From positions 2,645,001-2,709,000 of the forward strand of contig NZ_CP048829.1 in assembly GCF_019355395.1 (NCBI RefSeq): 64,000 bases of DNA, given 5' to 3'. The notes under the pieces are model-generated. The model did not search any database and was not told where the DNA came from. It saw only the letters and a list, made by a program, of their open reading frames with translations. Source of the stretch: Chordicoccus furentiruminis (GTDB lineage Bacteria; Bacillota; Clostridia; Lachnospirales; Lachnospiraceae). This document shows positions 53,992-63,766 of this stretch, in pieces. The translations under genes were made by a program, and so were the position numbers. How positions within the stretch are numbered: position 1 is the stretch's first letter; each line of letters opens with the position of its first letter.

Positions 53992-54492
53992 TCAGAACAG
54001 GATATGCTGTCTTGAATCATATCCTTCTTTCTTGAGATCGGAATTCAGATAGTCTGCTTCCGATGGGACGATCCGAATCAGGTGGATTGGCTCCGGAAGC
54101 TTTTGAATTGCTACTTCCGGAATGTGTTTATATTCAAAGAGCTTTCTGTAATCGTCGGAAAAAGGCTCGATGATCTCGGCTGTCCCGCTGATCTGTGCGC
54201 TGTGGAGGTGTCCGAATCCGGAGCCATTGACTTCATCATAAATTGCCAGGCAGACATTCTTATTTCCTTTGAGCGCGCGAAACTTCAGTCCGCCTTCGGA
54301 GAAAAGCCAGAAAACATGGTCCACCCAATTGTACTCGATGGGAGTACAGCGAACAAAATCACCTGATCCGGTCGCGAGTACACAGATATGGTGGCTTGCA
54401 ATAAAATTCAGGAGATGTTCTTTTGCCTTCGGGTGATGTTTTGAATCAAGTTCTTTGCGGGTCCAGTATTCTGATGCTTCATCGTAATTCAT
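53992..54492 (-). CDS. Pyridoxamine 5'-phosphate oxidase-family protein
   Basis: The 166-residue protein has the split-barrel flavin-binding pattern of the PNPOx-like family. HHICVLATGSGDFVRCTPIEY is the first strand pair, then FWLFSEGGLKFRALKGNKNVCLAIYDE, then AQISGTAEII. Members are FMN-dependent oxidoreductases, some of which reduce nitroaromatics or bind haem. AAAGGA precedes the start on the minus strand. It is convergent with the conjugation operon and divergent from the Wadjet operon. Confidence 0.82.
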   Translation of the reverse strand: MNYDEASEYWTRKELDSKHHPKAKEHLLNFIASHHICVLATGSGDFVRCTPIEYNWVDHVFWLFSEGGLKFRALKGNKNVCLAIYDEVNGSGFGHLHSAQISGTAEIIEPFSDDYRKLFEYKHIPEVAIQKLPEPIHLIRIVPSEADYLNSDLKKEGYDSRQHILF

Positions 54493-54858
54493 ATTTTATG
54501 TCCTTTCTGCTCACAGTAAACATTTCTATACATGAATTTGGACGGCAGTCAGGTAACTAGCATAGTACCGACAAACGTCACAAAGTTCTGACAGTCTATA
54601 GCCCTTTTCTTTTTTTGTCCCACACATTATATCAGATGTAAAACACTGAAGTGAGAGAACATAAATTGGGGACAATATTATCAGAAGATTGTGCATTATT
54701 ATGTAAACGAGCAAGTGTCACCAAAATAATTTTGAATATATGGATAAATATCGTAATATATAAGAAACACATCGTATGTACGAATAAACGGACAGTGTAT
54801 TTGCGATAATTCAACTATCGGAATTGAATTACAAATATACCGGAAGGGTAGATATATC
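54493..54858. promoter_or_regulatory. AT-rich intergenic region upstream of the Wadjet operon
   Basis: This 366-base gap is much richer in A and T than the conjugation region. It holds no convincing ORF. A possible promoter for jetA reads TTGAAT-N16-TAATAT, about 100 bases before the start. Confidence in the exact boxes is low. The base composition suggests the defence genes came from a different source than the conjugation genes. Confidence 0.35.
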
Positions 54859-56448
54859 ATGAGTATGGATCAATCAGCGAACGAATATGCTTTTACCGTT
54901 TCTCAGTCTGTTTTCGATGCTCTTTCATTGTTCGGGCGGAGCAAAAACTCCCGAATCTATATGTCCTGCTTTCTGTATATTGCGGGACAAGTCGAATCAG
55001 AGCCGTCGAGGACGGTTCCATTTGATGCATTGAGGAATGGGGTCTCGGATCTGCTTCGCCAGTTCAATATATCAGAGATCCTGAGAGATCTTTCAGAGGA
55101 CAACGGACCTGTTCTGGCAGATGAGGATATTTCCTCTCCGGAGAAAAAGCGTTTCGCTACATCCTATCGGATCCTGAATCTTCTCGAGAATCGCGGTCTT
55201 ATAAAAACTGTTATGGATTATGATGATACCGGAAGAAATCTGGTGTCCTATGTTCACATCCGTAGTATAGGCCGGGAACTGCTTACATTCCTAAAAAATA
55301 CAGCTGAACTGGACAAGCCATCGTTTAATGCCAGAAATTTTCTGAGTATGAGCGGAACAATGAAGGGTGTATATGGGAGACCGGAGGACGCACAGAATTA
55401 CGATAAGATCGACAGTGTATATGTCAGATTCAAGGAAGAACTAAACCATCTTGACAATTTCGCGGATGAGTTTGCCGACTTTGTTCAGGAGTATCAGAAT
55501 CGTGCAAAAGGGGGAGAACATATTGGCAATGCGGATTGGGTCAATCGGGTATTTAACTCGGAATACTTTAAGCAGTATATCATGATCTCGCAAAGCTCTG
55601 ATACACGTTTCGGCTACCTGGTCAATCTGCGGAAGGTTCAATCTGTCTCAAGGAAACTTCTGAAAGAAGAGAACAGACAGATTCTGGATGAGATTGTCAG
55701 GAAAAAAATAGATCAAGACAGAGCGATGTCTGTCTTTAATCCGGAAGTTGTTGAGGAGAGTGATCACGACCTGTATATCCGGCTGAACGTTGGGATACGC
55801 GAAAAACTCAGTTTTCTGGGATACCAGGCGGTTAAACAGTATAACCGGCGTTCTGAACGAATACGCAATGAAGTAGGTGTTCTGATCGGGAATGTCAGGG
55901 AGTGTGTGAATAATCTTTCCATGCATGGCATGCGCCTTTCCATATCAGGATACTTGAACAGAATGTTTCAGTATCTCAATGCAGGAAATGAGGTAGACGG
56001 AATTGTAAATCTAATTGGATATCCCGGCTTTCATGATGAATGCTCTCTAAAGGTACTGGAAACATTTTCCGGTGGCCAGTCGGATAAGATAGAAATACGA
56101 ACATATAACGATGAGGAAGTCCCTTACGATGACGAAAGCGATATTACTGCAGTCAATATGATTATGAGGAAGGTGTTTCAATCAACAAGTCAATGTCATA
56201 TCAGGGATATTCTATCATTAGATCCGGACAGGGGCGATTACAAGTGGGGAGTCGTTGAGACACTGAACAGAATTCTTTATTATGGTCATTTTGGCAGACA
56301 GGATCTGCAGGCAGAGAATCCTGATGCTGGTGTCTGCTACTATCTGGTGCAGAATGGTGTAGGTACGGTTGTAAGGGAGACGGAAGATGGGAGTTATCTG
56401 TATCCGGATGTGATGATTGCAGCTGTGGAGGATCGTGAAGATGGATGA
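54859..56448 (+). CDS. jetA: Wadjet subunit JetA (kleisin/MukF-like)
   Basis: The 529-residue protein is the first gene of the set. It has an N-terminal winged-helix region (ATSYRILNLLENRGLIKTVMDYDDTGRN) and a long helical middle, with NHLDNFADEFADFVQEYQNRAK and a helix-rich segment to about 360. A C-terminal winged-helix-like part ends DGVMIAAVEDR-type. This is the size and order of JetA, the kleisin-like partner that bridges the JetC heads in type I Wadjet, which senses and cuts plasmid DNA. Its end overlaps jetB by eight bases. The assignment rests mainly on gene order with JetB, JetC and JetD. Confidence 0.85.
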   Translation: MSMDQSANEYAFTVSQSVFDALSLFGRSKNSRIYMSCFLYIAGQVESEPSRTVPFDALRNGVSDLLRQFNISEILRDLSEDNGPVLADEDISSPEKKRFATSYRILNLLENRGLIKTVMDYDDTGRNLVSYVHIRSIGRELLTFLKNTAELDKPSFNARNFLSMSGTMKGVYGRPEDAQNYDKIDSVYVRFKEELNHLDNFADEFADFVQEYQNRAKGGEHIGNADWVNRVFNSEYFKQYIMISQSSDTRFGYLVNLRKVQSVSRKLLKEENRQILDEIVRKKIDQDRAMSVFNPEVVEESDHDLYIRLNVGIREKLSFLGYQAVKQYNRRSERIRNEVGVLIGNVRECVNNLSMHGMRLSISGYLNRMFQYLNAGNEVDGIVNLIGYPGFHDECSLKVLETFSGGQSDKIEIRTYNDEEVPYDDESDITAVNMIMRKVFQSTSQCHIRDILSLDPDRGDYKWGVVETLNRILYYGHFGRQDLQAENPDAGVCYYLVQNGVGTVVRETEDGSYLYPDVMIAAVEDREDG

Positions 56449-57148
56449 AAAAAACGAAAGCTGGAGAGAGTCGAACAGAGAAGCGTTCGAGGCGCTTCAG
56501 AGGCTGAAAAAAAGGACTTTTCTATATGATTCAAAAAACAAGACCGAGCACGAGGCTTTTAATGCGATTCTGCAGAACAGAGAACTGATTGAATCAGCTC
56601 TGTTGTGTGATGACTGCGGACTTATGATAAACCAGACATATGGTGTCGCCGGAATTGTCGGCTTGTCCTCTGAGCCAAACATGCTTCGGAAAAAGTTTGA
56701 TGCGGAAGAGATGAGAACTTATATTGCTCTTCTTCAGCTCTATCTTGATAAAGATGTCGCAGCCGGATCAACGCATGTTGTAGATTGTTCCTACAATGAC
56801 TTTCAGCTGAAGATAAGGGACATCTCAGACGATCCGAGCCTAATCGGACGAAATGGTCTGTACGGATCAATCAAGGCAATTGAAAAGAGACTCATTCCAT
56901 TTGCGGGATACTCGATGATTCGTCTGAACCAGAAGGATCGGAGAATCGAGATTTATCCTGGAATCATGTTCTGCATGGACCGGGAGACACTTGAAGAACG
57001 GTGCAGGGATATCATTGATCCCTGGCTTGAGAAGAGAAGTGAAGAAGAGAACCGTCAGGAGAAAAAACCTCCAAAATCAGACGAAGATGGGGCTTCAGCA
57101 ATGCAGCTTTCATTGTTTGATGATAATCCTCCGGGGAAGGGAGAATGA
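56441..57148 (+). CDS. jetB: Wadjet subunit JetB (DUF4194, MukE-like)
   Basis: The 235-residue protein has the DUF4194 pattern: a start with FEALQRLKKRTFLYDSKNKTEHEAF, then GVAGIVGLSSEPNMLRKKFDAEEMRTYIALLQLYL, and a winged-helix part with IKAIEKRLIPFAGYSMIRL. It ends in a charged tail. JetB is the MukE/MksE-like winged-helix partner of JetA. ATG 56441 lies inside the jetA end and its stop overlaps the jetC start, so translation of the four genes is coupled. Confidence 0.88.
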   Translation: MDEKNESWRESNREAFEALQRLKKRTFLYDSKNKTEHEAFNAILQNRELIESALLCDDCGLMINQTYGVAGIVGLSSEPNMLRKKFDAEEMRTYIALLQLYLDKDVAAGSTHVVDCSYNDFQLKIRDISDDPSLIGRNGLYGSIKAIEKRLIPFAGYSMIRLNQKDRRIEIYPGIMFCMDRETLEERCRDIIDPWLEKRSEEENRQEKKPPKSDEDGASAMQLSLFDDNPPGKGE

Positions 57149-57611
57149 AGATGAAACTGAATCGCATGTTTGTAAAAAACTATATGTCCATTCGGTCCAT
57201 GATTATCCCCGATTTTCAGAGCATTACGCTTTTCTGTGGAGAAAACGGCTCCGGCAAATCAACGATCGCTGACCTGCTCGGCATCATCCTTTTTAATCAG
57301 GATGTACTGGGTCTGACAAGCGACAATAAGAGAGAGATTCGGACCGGAGTGAGATGGGAAGTGGAAGGAGTTCCGCAGAGGACCGGCCGAATTATCAGTT
57401 ACATCATTATCGAGCTTCTCGACGATGACGGTCTGTACATTCTTCAGGGTGTCCGGATCATTTCCTCAGGAAATGATACACCGGCAAGGACATTCTTTTC
57501 GGTCATAGGAAAACCGCTTGAGATGATCGGGGCACGTGGCAATAATCAGATGGCCCAGGATGAAGACATCTGCTATTCGGATCCGGATATCACGAAATAT
57601 ACTACGCATAC
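57145..57611 (+). pseudogene. jetC: Wadjet subunit JetC, 5' part, cut by ISL3
   Basis: The first 155 codons plus two bases of JetC, the SMC-like ATPase of Wadjet. It has the start MKMKLNRMFVKNYMSIRSM and Walker A GENGSGKST (about residues 32-40). The next codon is split by the insertion at 57612, and the frame stops inside the element at 57639, so the translated product is only about 165 residues. Joining base 57611 to 59383, with one copy of ACGCATAC removed, continues the frame as THT-AAFRDFFAQRKYN and gives an unbroken 1075-residue JetC. The gene is therefore broken only by the insertion. Confidence 0.9.
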
Positions 57612-57661
57612 GGGTCAATCACTTTTTCTGTGTGCTTGATGGTTACTGGTTACGTACGCCA

Positions 57662-57785
57662 CCCTTGACTGAACCTGTCAGAAACGCTGCGGCTTAAGTG
57701 CCGACGGTGAAGAACTCAAGAACAGCCTGCCTTCTTCACCATATCGGCTGCTCAGTATAGCGTTTCTGCCAGAACCCGCCAAGGG
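57662..57785 (+). other. Structured leader of ISL3 copy B (three nested stems)
   Basis: P1 pairs CCCTTG (57662-57667) with CAAGGG (57780-57785). P2 pairs CAGAAACGCT (57779 is not used; 5' arm 57679-57688) with AGCGTTTCTG (57759-57768). P3 pairs GCCGA with TCGGC (57744-57748) and GGTGAAGAA (57706-57714) with TTCTTCACC (57732-57740). Two smaller hairpins follow, CCCTGC/GCAGGG and AGGCTC/GAGCCT. Compared with copy A, several paired positions changed on both sides so that pairing is kept. Confidence 0.6.
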
Positions 57786-57958
57786 CAGGCCCTGCTTCGC
57801 AGGGTGGCTGTTTCTATGCCTCAGGCTCAGGAGCCTAAGAACAGCCTGCTTATAACACTTTGCACCTTTACACTTGAATAAAAGAAGGATCATCCTGTAA
57901 GGTTGTACGTATCATCCTGGCAAGATGAGATACCACAATCCAAAGGAGACCCTTCATC

Positions 57959-59371
57959 ATGCAGTATATCCGACCTGAGGCTGACGGACAACTCACATTT
58001 GCAGAATCAACAGATTTTTTGATGATTCCGTGCTGCCTGTATGGCTTCCATAATACGGAGACTACCGTTCATGAAGCGGTATCCGGCAGAAAAGTCTTCT
58101 GCTACCACGGTACGCTGGATGTCCCTCCGGAAGAAACGGTCTGTCCGGAGTGCGGCGCGAGGATGCATGTGAACCAGCATCCGGAGATCACTCTGCGGCA
58201 TCTTTGCATCGGCGGGAATCTCTCCAGTGTTGTGTTTCCGCATAACCAGTTTCGGTGTCCGGAATGCGGCGGGACACATTCCCAGTTCATCTCTTTTAAA
58301 GCGGATGGGCACCGGATCACGGAAGAACTGTACCAGTACACCCGGGATCTTTTGGCTCATGGAACATATACACTCAAGCAGGTTTCCGAGATCACCGGCC
58401 TTGGGAAAAACGTTGTCAAGGCAATCGATAAAAAGCGCCTGCAGGATGCGTATACGATTGACGGCAAAAAGCTGCGTAAGCCGGAACATAAGGCAAAGTT
58501 TCTTGGTATCGATGAGTTCAAGCTGCATAACGGGCACCGCTACGCTACGCACATCATCGACATGGAGCGCGGCCACGTCCTCTGGATCGGCCACGGCAAG
58601 AAGAAGCAGGTCGTCTACGACTTCATTGACCATGTCGGGATGGAGTGGATGGAAAGCGTAGAAGCTGTCGCCTGCGACATGAATTCCGATTTCCAGGAGG
58701 CCTTCGAGGAGCGCTGCGAATGGATCCAGCCGGTATTCGACTACTTCCACATCGTCAAAAACTTCAATGATAAGGTGGTCAGCGAAGTCCGGCGCGATGA
58801 GCAGAGACGGCTCACTGAAGAAGGAAACCTCGAAGCAGCCAGGGCACTCAAGCGCACCCGCTATATCCTTACGTCCAGCCGCTCGACCCTTCAGCGGAAG
58901 GATCAGGAAGCATCTGAGGGCAAAGTGTTGTCAAAGGGCGGCGGTCTCTTCAATAAGGAAGAGGTCATCCGGAAGTCCGGATATGAGGCAAAGTATGACG
59001 CGCTCCTTGCGGAAAACGAGCTCCTGTTCACGCTGGATCTCATCAAGGAGAAACTCAGCGAGGCGTACCGGCAGACCAGTGAAGTAGTCATGGCGGAGAT
59101 GATGACTGAGACCATAGATATCTGCTTCGCCACAGGGAACAGACATCTGCGGTGGTTCGGCCGCCTGATTGAAAACCACTTTGAAGGTATCATTGCCCAT
59201 GCGACTTACCGGATCTCAGCCGGAAAGATCGAAGGACTGAACAACAAGATCAAAACACTCAGGCGGCAGGGCTATGGCTATCCAGATGACGAATACTTCT
59301 TCCTGAAGATCTTCGACATCAGCCGTCGGGACTATGACCGGAACCCTGCATCACACAGAAAATGTGACTGA
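57959..59371 (+). CDS. ISL3-family transposase (copy B)
   Basis: The 470-residue protein has the same layout as copy A: zinc knuckles CPECG (twice), helix-turn-helix TLKQVSEITGLGKNVVKAID, DDE core from FLGIDEFKLHNGHRYATHIID, and the closing GKIEGLNNKIKTLRRQGYGY. It is full length and shows no frameshift, so it is probably active. AAAGGAG lies before ATG 57959. It differs from copy A at many positions throughout, so this is a separate member of the same group and not a recent duplicate. Confidence 0.96.
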   Translation: MQYIRPEADGQLTFAESTDFLMIPCCLYGFHNTETTVHEAVSGRKVFCYHGTLDVPPEETVCPECGARMHVNQHPEITLRHLCIGGNLSSVVFPHNQFRCPECGGTHSQFISFKADGHRITEELYQYTRDLLAHGTYTLKQVSEITGLGKNVVKAIDKKRLQDAYTIDGKKLRKPEHKAKFLGIDEFKLHNGHRYATHIIDMERGHVLWIGHGKKKQVVYDFIDHVGMEWMESVEAVACDMNSDFQEAFEERCEWIQPVFDYFHIVKNFNDKVVSEVRRDEQRRLTEEGNLEAARALKRTRYILTSSRSTLQRKDQEASEGKVLSKGGGLFNKEEVIRKSGYEAKYDALLAENELLFTLDLIKEKLSEAYRQTSEVVMAEMMTETIDICFATGNRHLRWFGRLIENHFEGIIAHATYRISAGKIEGLNNKIKTLRRQGYGYPDDEYFFLKIFDISRRDYDRNPASHRKCD

Positions 59372-59382
59372 GCCACGCATAC

Positions 59383-62143
59383 TGCAGCGTTCCGGGATTT
59401 TTTTGCACAGAGAAAATATAATGTCGAGTTCATCAATGATGAATATGCGATGAAGATGTACAAACAGTACATGATCAACTTGCTGACCAATCAAAGCCTG
59501 CAGGGAGCCAGGGGAAATAAATTCCAGAGCTTTATTAAAACTTCTATTTTGCCGAAGCCTACTGCTGTAACGATCGCAGGCGAGCGTAGGGAGCTTATTG
59601 ATCAGTACAAGGAAGCGAAGCGTGATTTTGATGACTATGAAGAGGAACGTTCTTTTTACGAAAGATACTGTAAATATTACACCGACTATGCGAAGAAAAA
59701 AGAAAAGGCAGATATTCTGGAACGCCTGACTCCCTATATCATCGATGAAGGAGCAGATACCCTCATTTCAACAAGCCAGACCAACATAGCTGCCGCTGAA
59801 AAGAAACTTGAATTGATTGGTAATGAGATTATCAGAATTCAGGCGGAGATAAGAGAGCTCAGGGCGAAGCGCGACAAGTTGATTGCATCGAACCAGGAGG
59901 AGCAGCAGCTGAAAGAGAAACTGGACAGCATCGAAAAAGAAAAGCTGCGTCTGGAAAAGTGCCAGGAAGAATATGAAAGATATGCAAGTATGGCCGATTC
60001 TCTGCTTGAGCTTATAGGCGAACAGAGAATTGATCCAGATGGAGCGATCGATACAGTCAGTAATCTATACAGGGTTTTTCAGAACCGGAAAGCAGAAGAA
60101 ACTTCAGAAGCGCGGCAGAGGAAGCAGGAGCTGGAAGAGGATCTGAATGAAAAAACGGACCGTCTTCATGAACTTCAGGGTGGAAGACCAGCCAGGGGAG
60201 ATGTGGCCTCCGCAATCAGAATACGTGATCTGATTAATGAAAAGTTTCAAAAAGAGGGAGTTGGTGAGGAAGTACATATTCTGTACGAGTGCATAGCCGG
60301 AGTGAAGGATGAAAAGTGGCAGCCGGCGATAGAAGTCCTTTTGGGACGTAATCTGTTTGGAATTGTCGTGTCGCCGGAAAACTACAGGCTTGCATGCGCG
60401 ATTCAACATGACTTCCGTACCGAAAGACGTGATTCCAGTACACTAATCCTGAAGACACGGCGGAGGAGCGTCAAACCTGTACAGAGAAGCGTCTATAGTG
60501 CACTCGAGATCACAGACAGTCATGCAGATGATTATCTCTACAGCACTTGCGGTGACTGTCTGATGGCAGAGACGAATGAGGAATATGTCTCCACGAAGAA
60601 CGCTCTTCGGATCAATGGACAGCACCAGAATGGCAATGGATCGTATTATCGTGAACAGGACCTTTCTCAGATGCGGCTGTTCATCGGGGAGGAGGTGCGG
60701 GAACGCGAACGAGAAAAGCTCAGAGTAGAGATTGCGGAGACTGAGGCCGCCATTCAAACAGTCAAAGACAAGATGGCTTCTGCGGAAAGGCTCTGCAAAC
60801 ACGCGGACAGCATATACATGCAGATGACCGGATGCCGCATTCGGGAGACAGATGCCTTTGCGGATCTCGCTCTGGTAGAAGAAGACTATCAGAGAACACT
60901 GCAGGAGTACGAACAGATCCTGAAAGGAGAAGCCCACCGCATATTTGAGGAGCGGAAGAAGGAAATAGAGCAGAGGAGCGAAGAACTATCGGAAAAACTC
61001 CGGAAACAGCAGAATGACAGAACTGAAACGGAGACGCGCAAGCAGGGGGATATCAATAATCTGAATTTTGCGAAGAGCAGGAAAGCAGAAAATAAAAAGA
61101 CGATGGAGGGACTTCCTGAATTGAATATTCTTCCGGAGAGTGATATCTCCGAGGTCCTGTTATGGGCGGGACGGTTCAATCCTAATATAGACAGCCTGCT
61201 TGAAAGTGAAATGGAATCGCTGAAGAAAATTGCTGGTGAGAGCTGTGAAGTCGTCCGGGACGTATGGGAGACAATGCCGGTTCACGTAAAGGAGAGGACC
61301 TCCCTGTTTCTGGTAATGGACAATCCGGAGAGCCAGGATAATTACCGGTATATCGATGAACAGCTGAAGAAGATGGATGTCAGGATGGACCAGCAGAAGC
61401 GTGAGAAGATGCAGGCGCTGATTGAAAGCCTTGAAAAACAGTTTACAGGGCTGCTGGACACAATGGGAGAGGACGAAGCGAATGCCAGACGCATGCGGAA
61501 TCAATATAATCGGTTTATTCAGAAATATCCAATTGGCGGGATCACGTACTGGATCGGCGACATGAACGATATTATGAGTGAAGACGCCGATATTATCCGC
61601 GCTGCAAGAGATATTTTCAACGGGGAGATGAGTGATCTGGTTCAGGCTGTGATCGAGAAGCTGAAGAAGAAAGCTGAAACAGTACAGGGAGCGGATTTTG
61701 ACCGTATTTTTGATTATACATCCTATATTACCTGCCCGCTGATGTACAGGGGGAATGATCCTGCCGCACGTGCAAGAAATCTGGACAACAACAGTTCGAT
61801 GGGATCAAACGGACAGCAACTGACGCTGAGGTATTTCCTGTATATTGGGACAATGGCATGCCAGGTTTATTCTGACGATTCGCTTCGTATTATCCTCTGC
61901 GATGAAGCAACAAAAGGAATGGATGATGAAAATGCCCGAAGCTTTGTCGGCATGCTGCGCGATGCAGACGTGCAGACCATTATGTTCAATTACAGTCAGG
62001 CTTTGAACCCATATGTGGACAGGCTGTATGTTGTTTCCACACCGAAATCCGGTCCATATAGACATCAGATGAAGATAGTGCCGGGGGTTCGAAAGTCGGG
62101 AAAAGAGGGTGTGGAGGATGACAGACTACAGAAAGCGAATTGA
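59383..62143 (+). pseudogene. jetC: Wadjet subunit JetC, 3' part, cut by ISL3
   Basis: This 920-codon remainder holds the long coiled-coil arms (about 59590-60150 and 60640-61450, broken by a hinge-like domain between them) and the C-terminal head. The head has a signature-type GSNGQQLTLRYF and Walker B IILCDEATKGMDDENARS. It has no Walker A of its own, so translation from the internal ATG at 59450 would give an inactive ATPase half. Its stop overlaps jetD. The frame is otherwise intact, so precise loss of the element would restore the gene. Confidence 0.9.
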
Positions 62144-63365
62144 AGCGGCAGCGGTTCGCAAAGTATATCAAGGCCGCGGGGAAAATGTGTATCTGTCCGC
62201 TGCCAATATTGCTGATGCGGTGGGAGAACCTGATTATTCTGGAAAACGAAGCAATCTCCTCTCTATGGAAAGGAGAACCGCAATAAATGATGCCCTGAAA
62301 GAACTGGAATCAGCGGGGCTGCTGAAGCTGAAGCGGGTAAGAAATCCGCATGCAGTCGTCTATCGTGCGGATATCAGCAGAGAACAGGGCTGCCGACTCT
62401 ACGGCAGATACGGCTATACGGATCGGGAAGAGTCGGAACTTCTTCTCCAGTCTGAAATCAGGAAACTCCTGGAAAGCAGCAGTCTTATGCCCCAGACTAA
62501 AGCATATCTGCACAACATACTTCTGCGGCCATTTGGGAAAGACTCTGTGTGGATGAAAACAAAAAGCTTTGGATCTTCTGATATCGAGAATGGATTGCAG
62601 ATCATTAAGGGAGCAGATGCGGTGATCAGCAATGGCGAGCTGCAGCAAAATATCCTCGTCCGCAATCTGTCCGCATCTGTTTATGGGGGCTCCAAAACAT
62701 TTGAGCATTATGAAAGCAGGATCTGCACCGCGATCCGCAGAATTCTGATGAGTGATGAAGAGAAAGACTGGGACCTGTTATTAGATGAGGCCGAGCAGTC
62801 CGGGAAAAAAGTATATGAGCTATTCGGGGTATCAAAAAATCCGTTTTCAGAGACGATGAAAGGAAATGCCGAAATTACGACTCCGAATGGCACAATCCAT
62901 ACATGCGGCTGTTCCTATGCTTTCTTTTCCGATGAAGAGGCTAGCTATCTTCATATCAGGATCCGGGACAGCAAACTGATCACGATTGAAAACCTTACAA
63001 CATATAATGATTTTTCAGAACCGTCCACTCTAAAAGTCTATACCGGGGGAATGCCTTCTCCTTTTCTTCAGAGACTGCTTAAGCGAATTGCGGAAGATAA
63101 CCCGGACCTGACGATTTCTCACTGGTCTGATATCGATGTGGGAGGATTCAGAATTTTCCGATTAATCAGTGAGAGCACAGAGGGACGTGCCATTCCATAC
63201 CATATGGATATTGAGACAATTCAGAATGCAATTGCAAAACAGCCTCTTTCGGATTGGGACAGAGAGCATCTGGAGAGTTTCCGCCATAAGGGCTGTTTTT
63301 CGAAAACAGCGGAATATATGCTGAAGGAGGACGTTAAGGTAGAGCAGGAAAGTGAACGAATATGA
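62118..63365 (+). CDS. jetD: Wadjet nuclease subunit JetD (DUF3322/DUF2220, TOPRIM-like)
   Basis: The 415-residue protein has an N-terminal DNA-binding region (winged-helix-like, RRTAINDALKELESAGLLKLKRV) and a topoisomerase VI-A-like TOPRIM domain. TOPRIM acidic residues are visible in TIENLTTYND (Glu near 290) and HWSDIDVGGFRIF (DxD near 337). JetD is the nuclease that cuts circular DNA extruded by JetABC. It starts at ATG 62118 inside the end of jetC, behind GAGGGTGTGG. All catalytic residues are kept, so only JetC is lost in this operon. Confidence 0.9.
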   Translation: MTDYRKRIEAAAVRKVYQGRGENVYLSAANIADAVGEPDYSGKRSNLLSMERRTAINDALKELESAGLLKLKRVRNPHAVVYRADISREQGCRLYGRYGYTDREESELLLQSEIRKLLESSSLMPQTKAYLHNILLRPFGKDSVWMKTKSFGSSDIENGLQIIKGADAVISNGELQQNILVRNLSASVYGGSKTFEHYESRICTAIRRILMSDEEKDWDLLLDEAEQSGKKVYELFGVSKNPFSETMKGNAEITTPNGTIHTCGCSYAFFSDEEASYLHIRIRDSKLITIENLTTYNDFSEPSTLKVYTGGMPSPFLQRLLKRIAEDNPDLTISHWSDIDVGGFRIFRLISESTEGRAIPYHMDIETIQNAIAKQPLSDWDREHLESFRHKGCFSKTAEYMLKEDVKVEQESERI

Positions 63366-63766
63366 TTGAAAAAAATATCCTTGCAGTAAATCCCCTGCAC
63401 AGTGTAGTATACAATTACAAGGACAGAAGGATGGATGCATTGTCGATTTCGCCTGAGAAAGACTTTCTCAATTTCACTCTCGGCTTTCTCATTGTGTGAA
63501 GCAACTTTCTCAAAACTTTCTCACCGAAAAGTGAGAGTCTCAGAAGGAGAAAGAAGGCGGCTTGAAACGGAGTAATTCGGAATGGGAAAGGACAACGAAC
63601 CGACCATTTTACGGAGAAAACAGCAGCTTAATTCAGTTTAATGTGGGAAGAGAATGAACAAATTATTTGTCCTAGGCTACTACTTCCAGGCGTGATTCCA
63701 TCAGAGGGCGCCGCGGGAGGCTGCATGTCCCGCGCGCAGTCCGTCAGGCTGAAGACGCGGAGGTGA
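63366..63766. other. Intergenic region between jetD and the histidine kinase frame
   Basis: No gene is supported here. It contains the CTTTCTCA repeats (63454-63523) and a GC-rich hairpin near 63711-63736 (GCGGGA/TCCCGC). The sequence becomes more GC-rich after about 63690, which may mark the change from element to host DNA. No attachment-site direct repeat to the 6-kb region was found by eye. Confidence 0.4.
63454..63523. repeat. Phased direct repeats CTTTCTCA with one inverted copy
   Basis: CTTTCTCA occurs at 63463, 63484, 63505 and 63516, spaced 21, 21 and 11 bases, close to whole turns of the helix. An inverted copy at 63454-63461 makes the 17-bp palindrome TGAGAAAGACTTTCTCA with the first. 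This looks like a binding array for one protein, such as a regulator, an excisionase or integrase arm site, or an initiator. Confidence 0.65.

Larger units (their letters stand above)
57612..59374 (+). mobile_element. ISL3-family insertion sequence, copy B, with 8-bp target duplication
   Basis: The left end starts GGGTCAATCACTTTTTCTG at 57612; the complement of the right end starts GGCTCAGTCACATTTTCTG at 59374. The flanking 8 bases are identical, ACGCATAC, at 57604-57611 and 59375-59382, which is the duplication size of ISL3 elements. The 1763-bp element carries a leader of about 350 bases with a long hairpin and one transposase gene whose stop overlaps the right repeat. Perfect flanks suggest a recent insertion. 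Confidence 0.97.

Noticed and set aside
57145-62143. Programmed excision of the ISL3 element as a developmental switch for JetC
   Set aside because: The element is a plain transposase-bearing IS with a target duplication and no serine recombinase, so precise programmed removal is not supported; ordinary insertion explains it.
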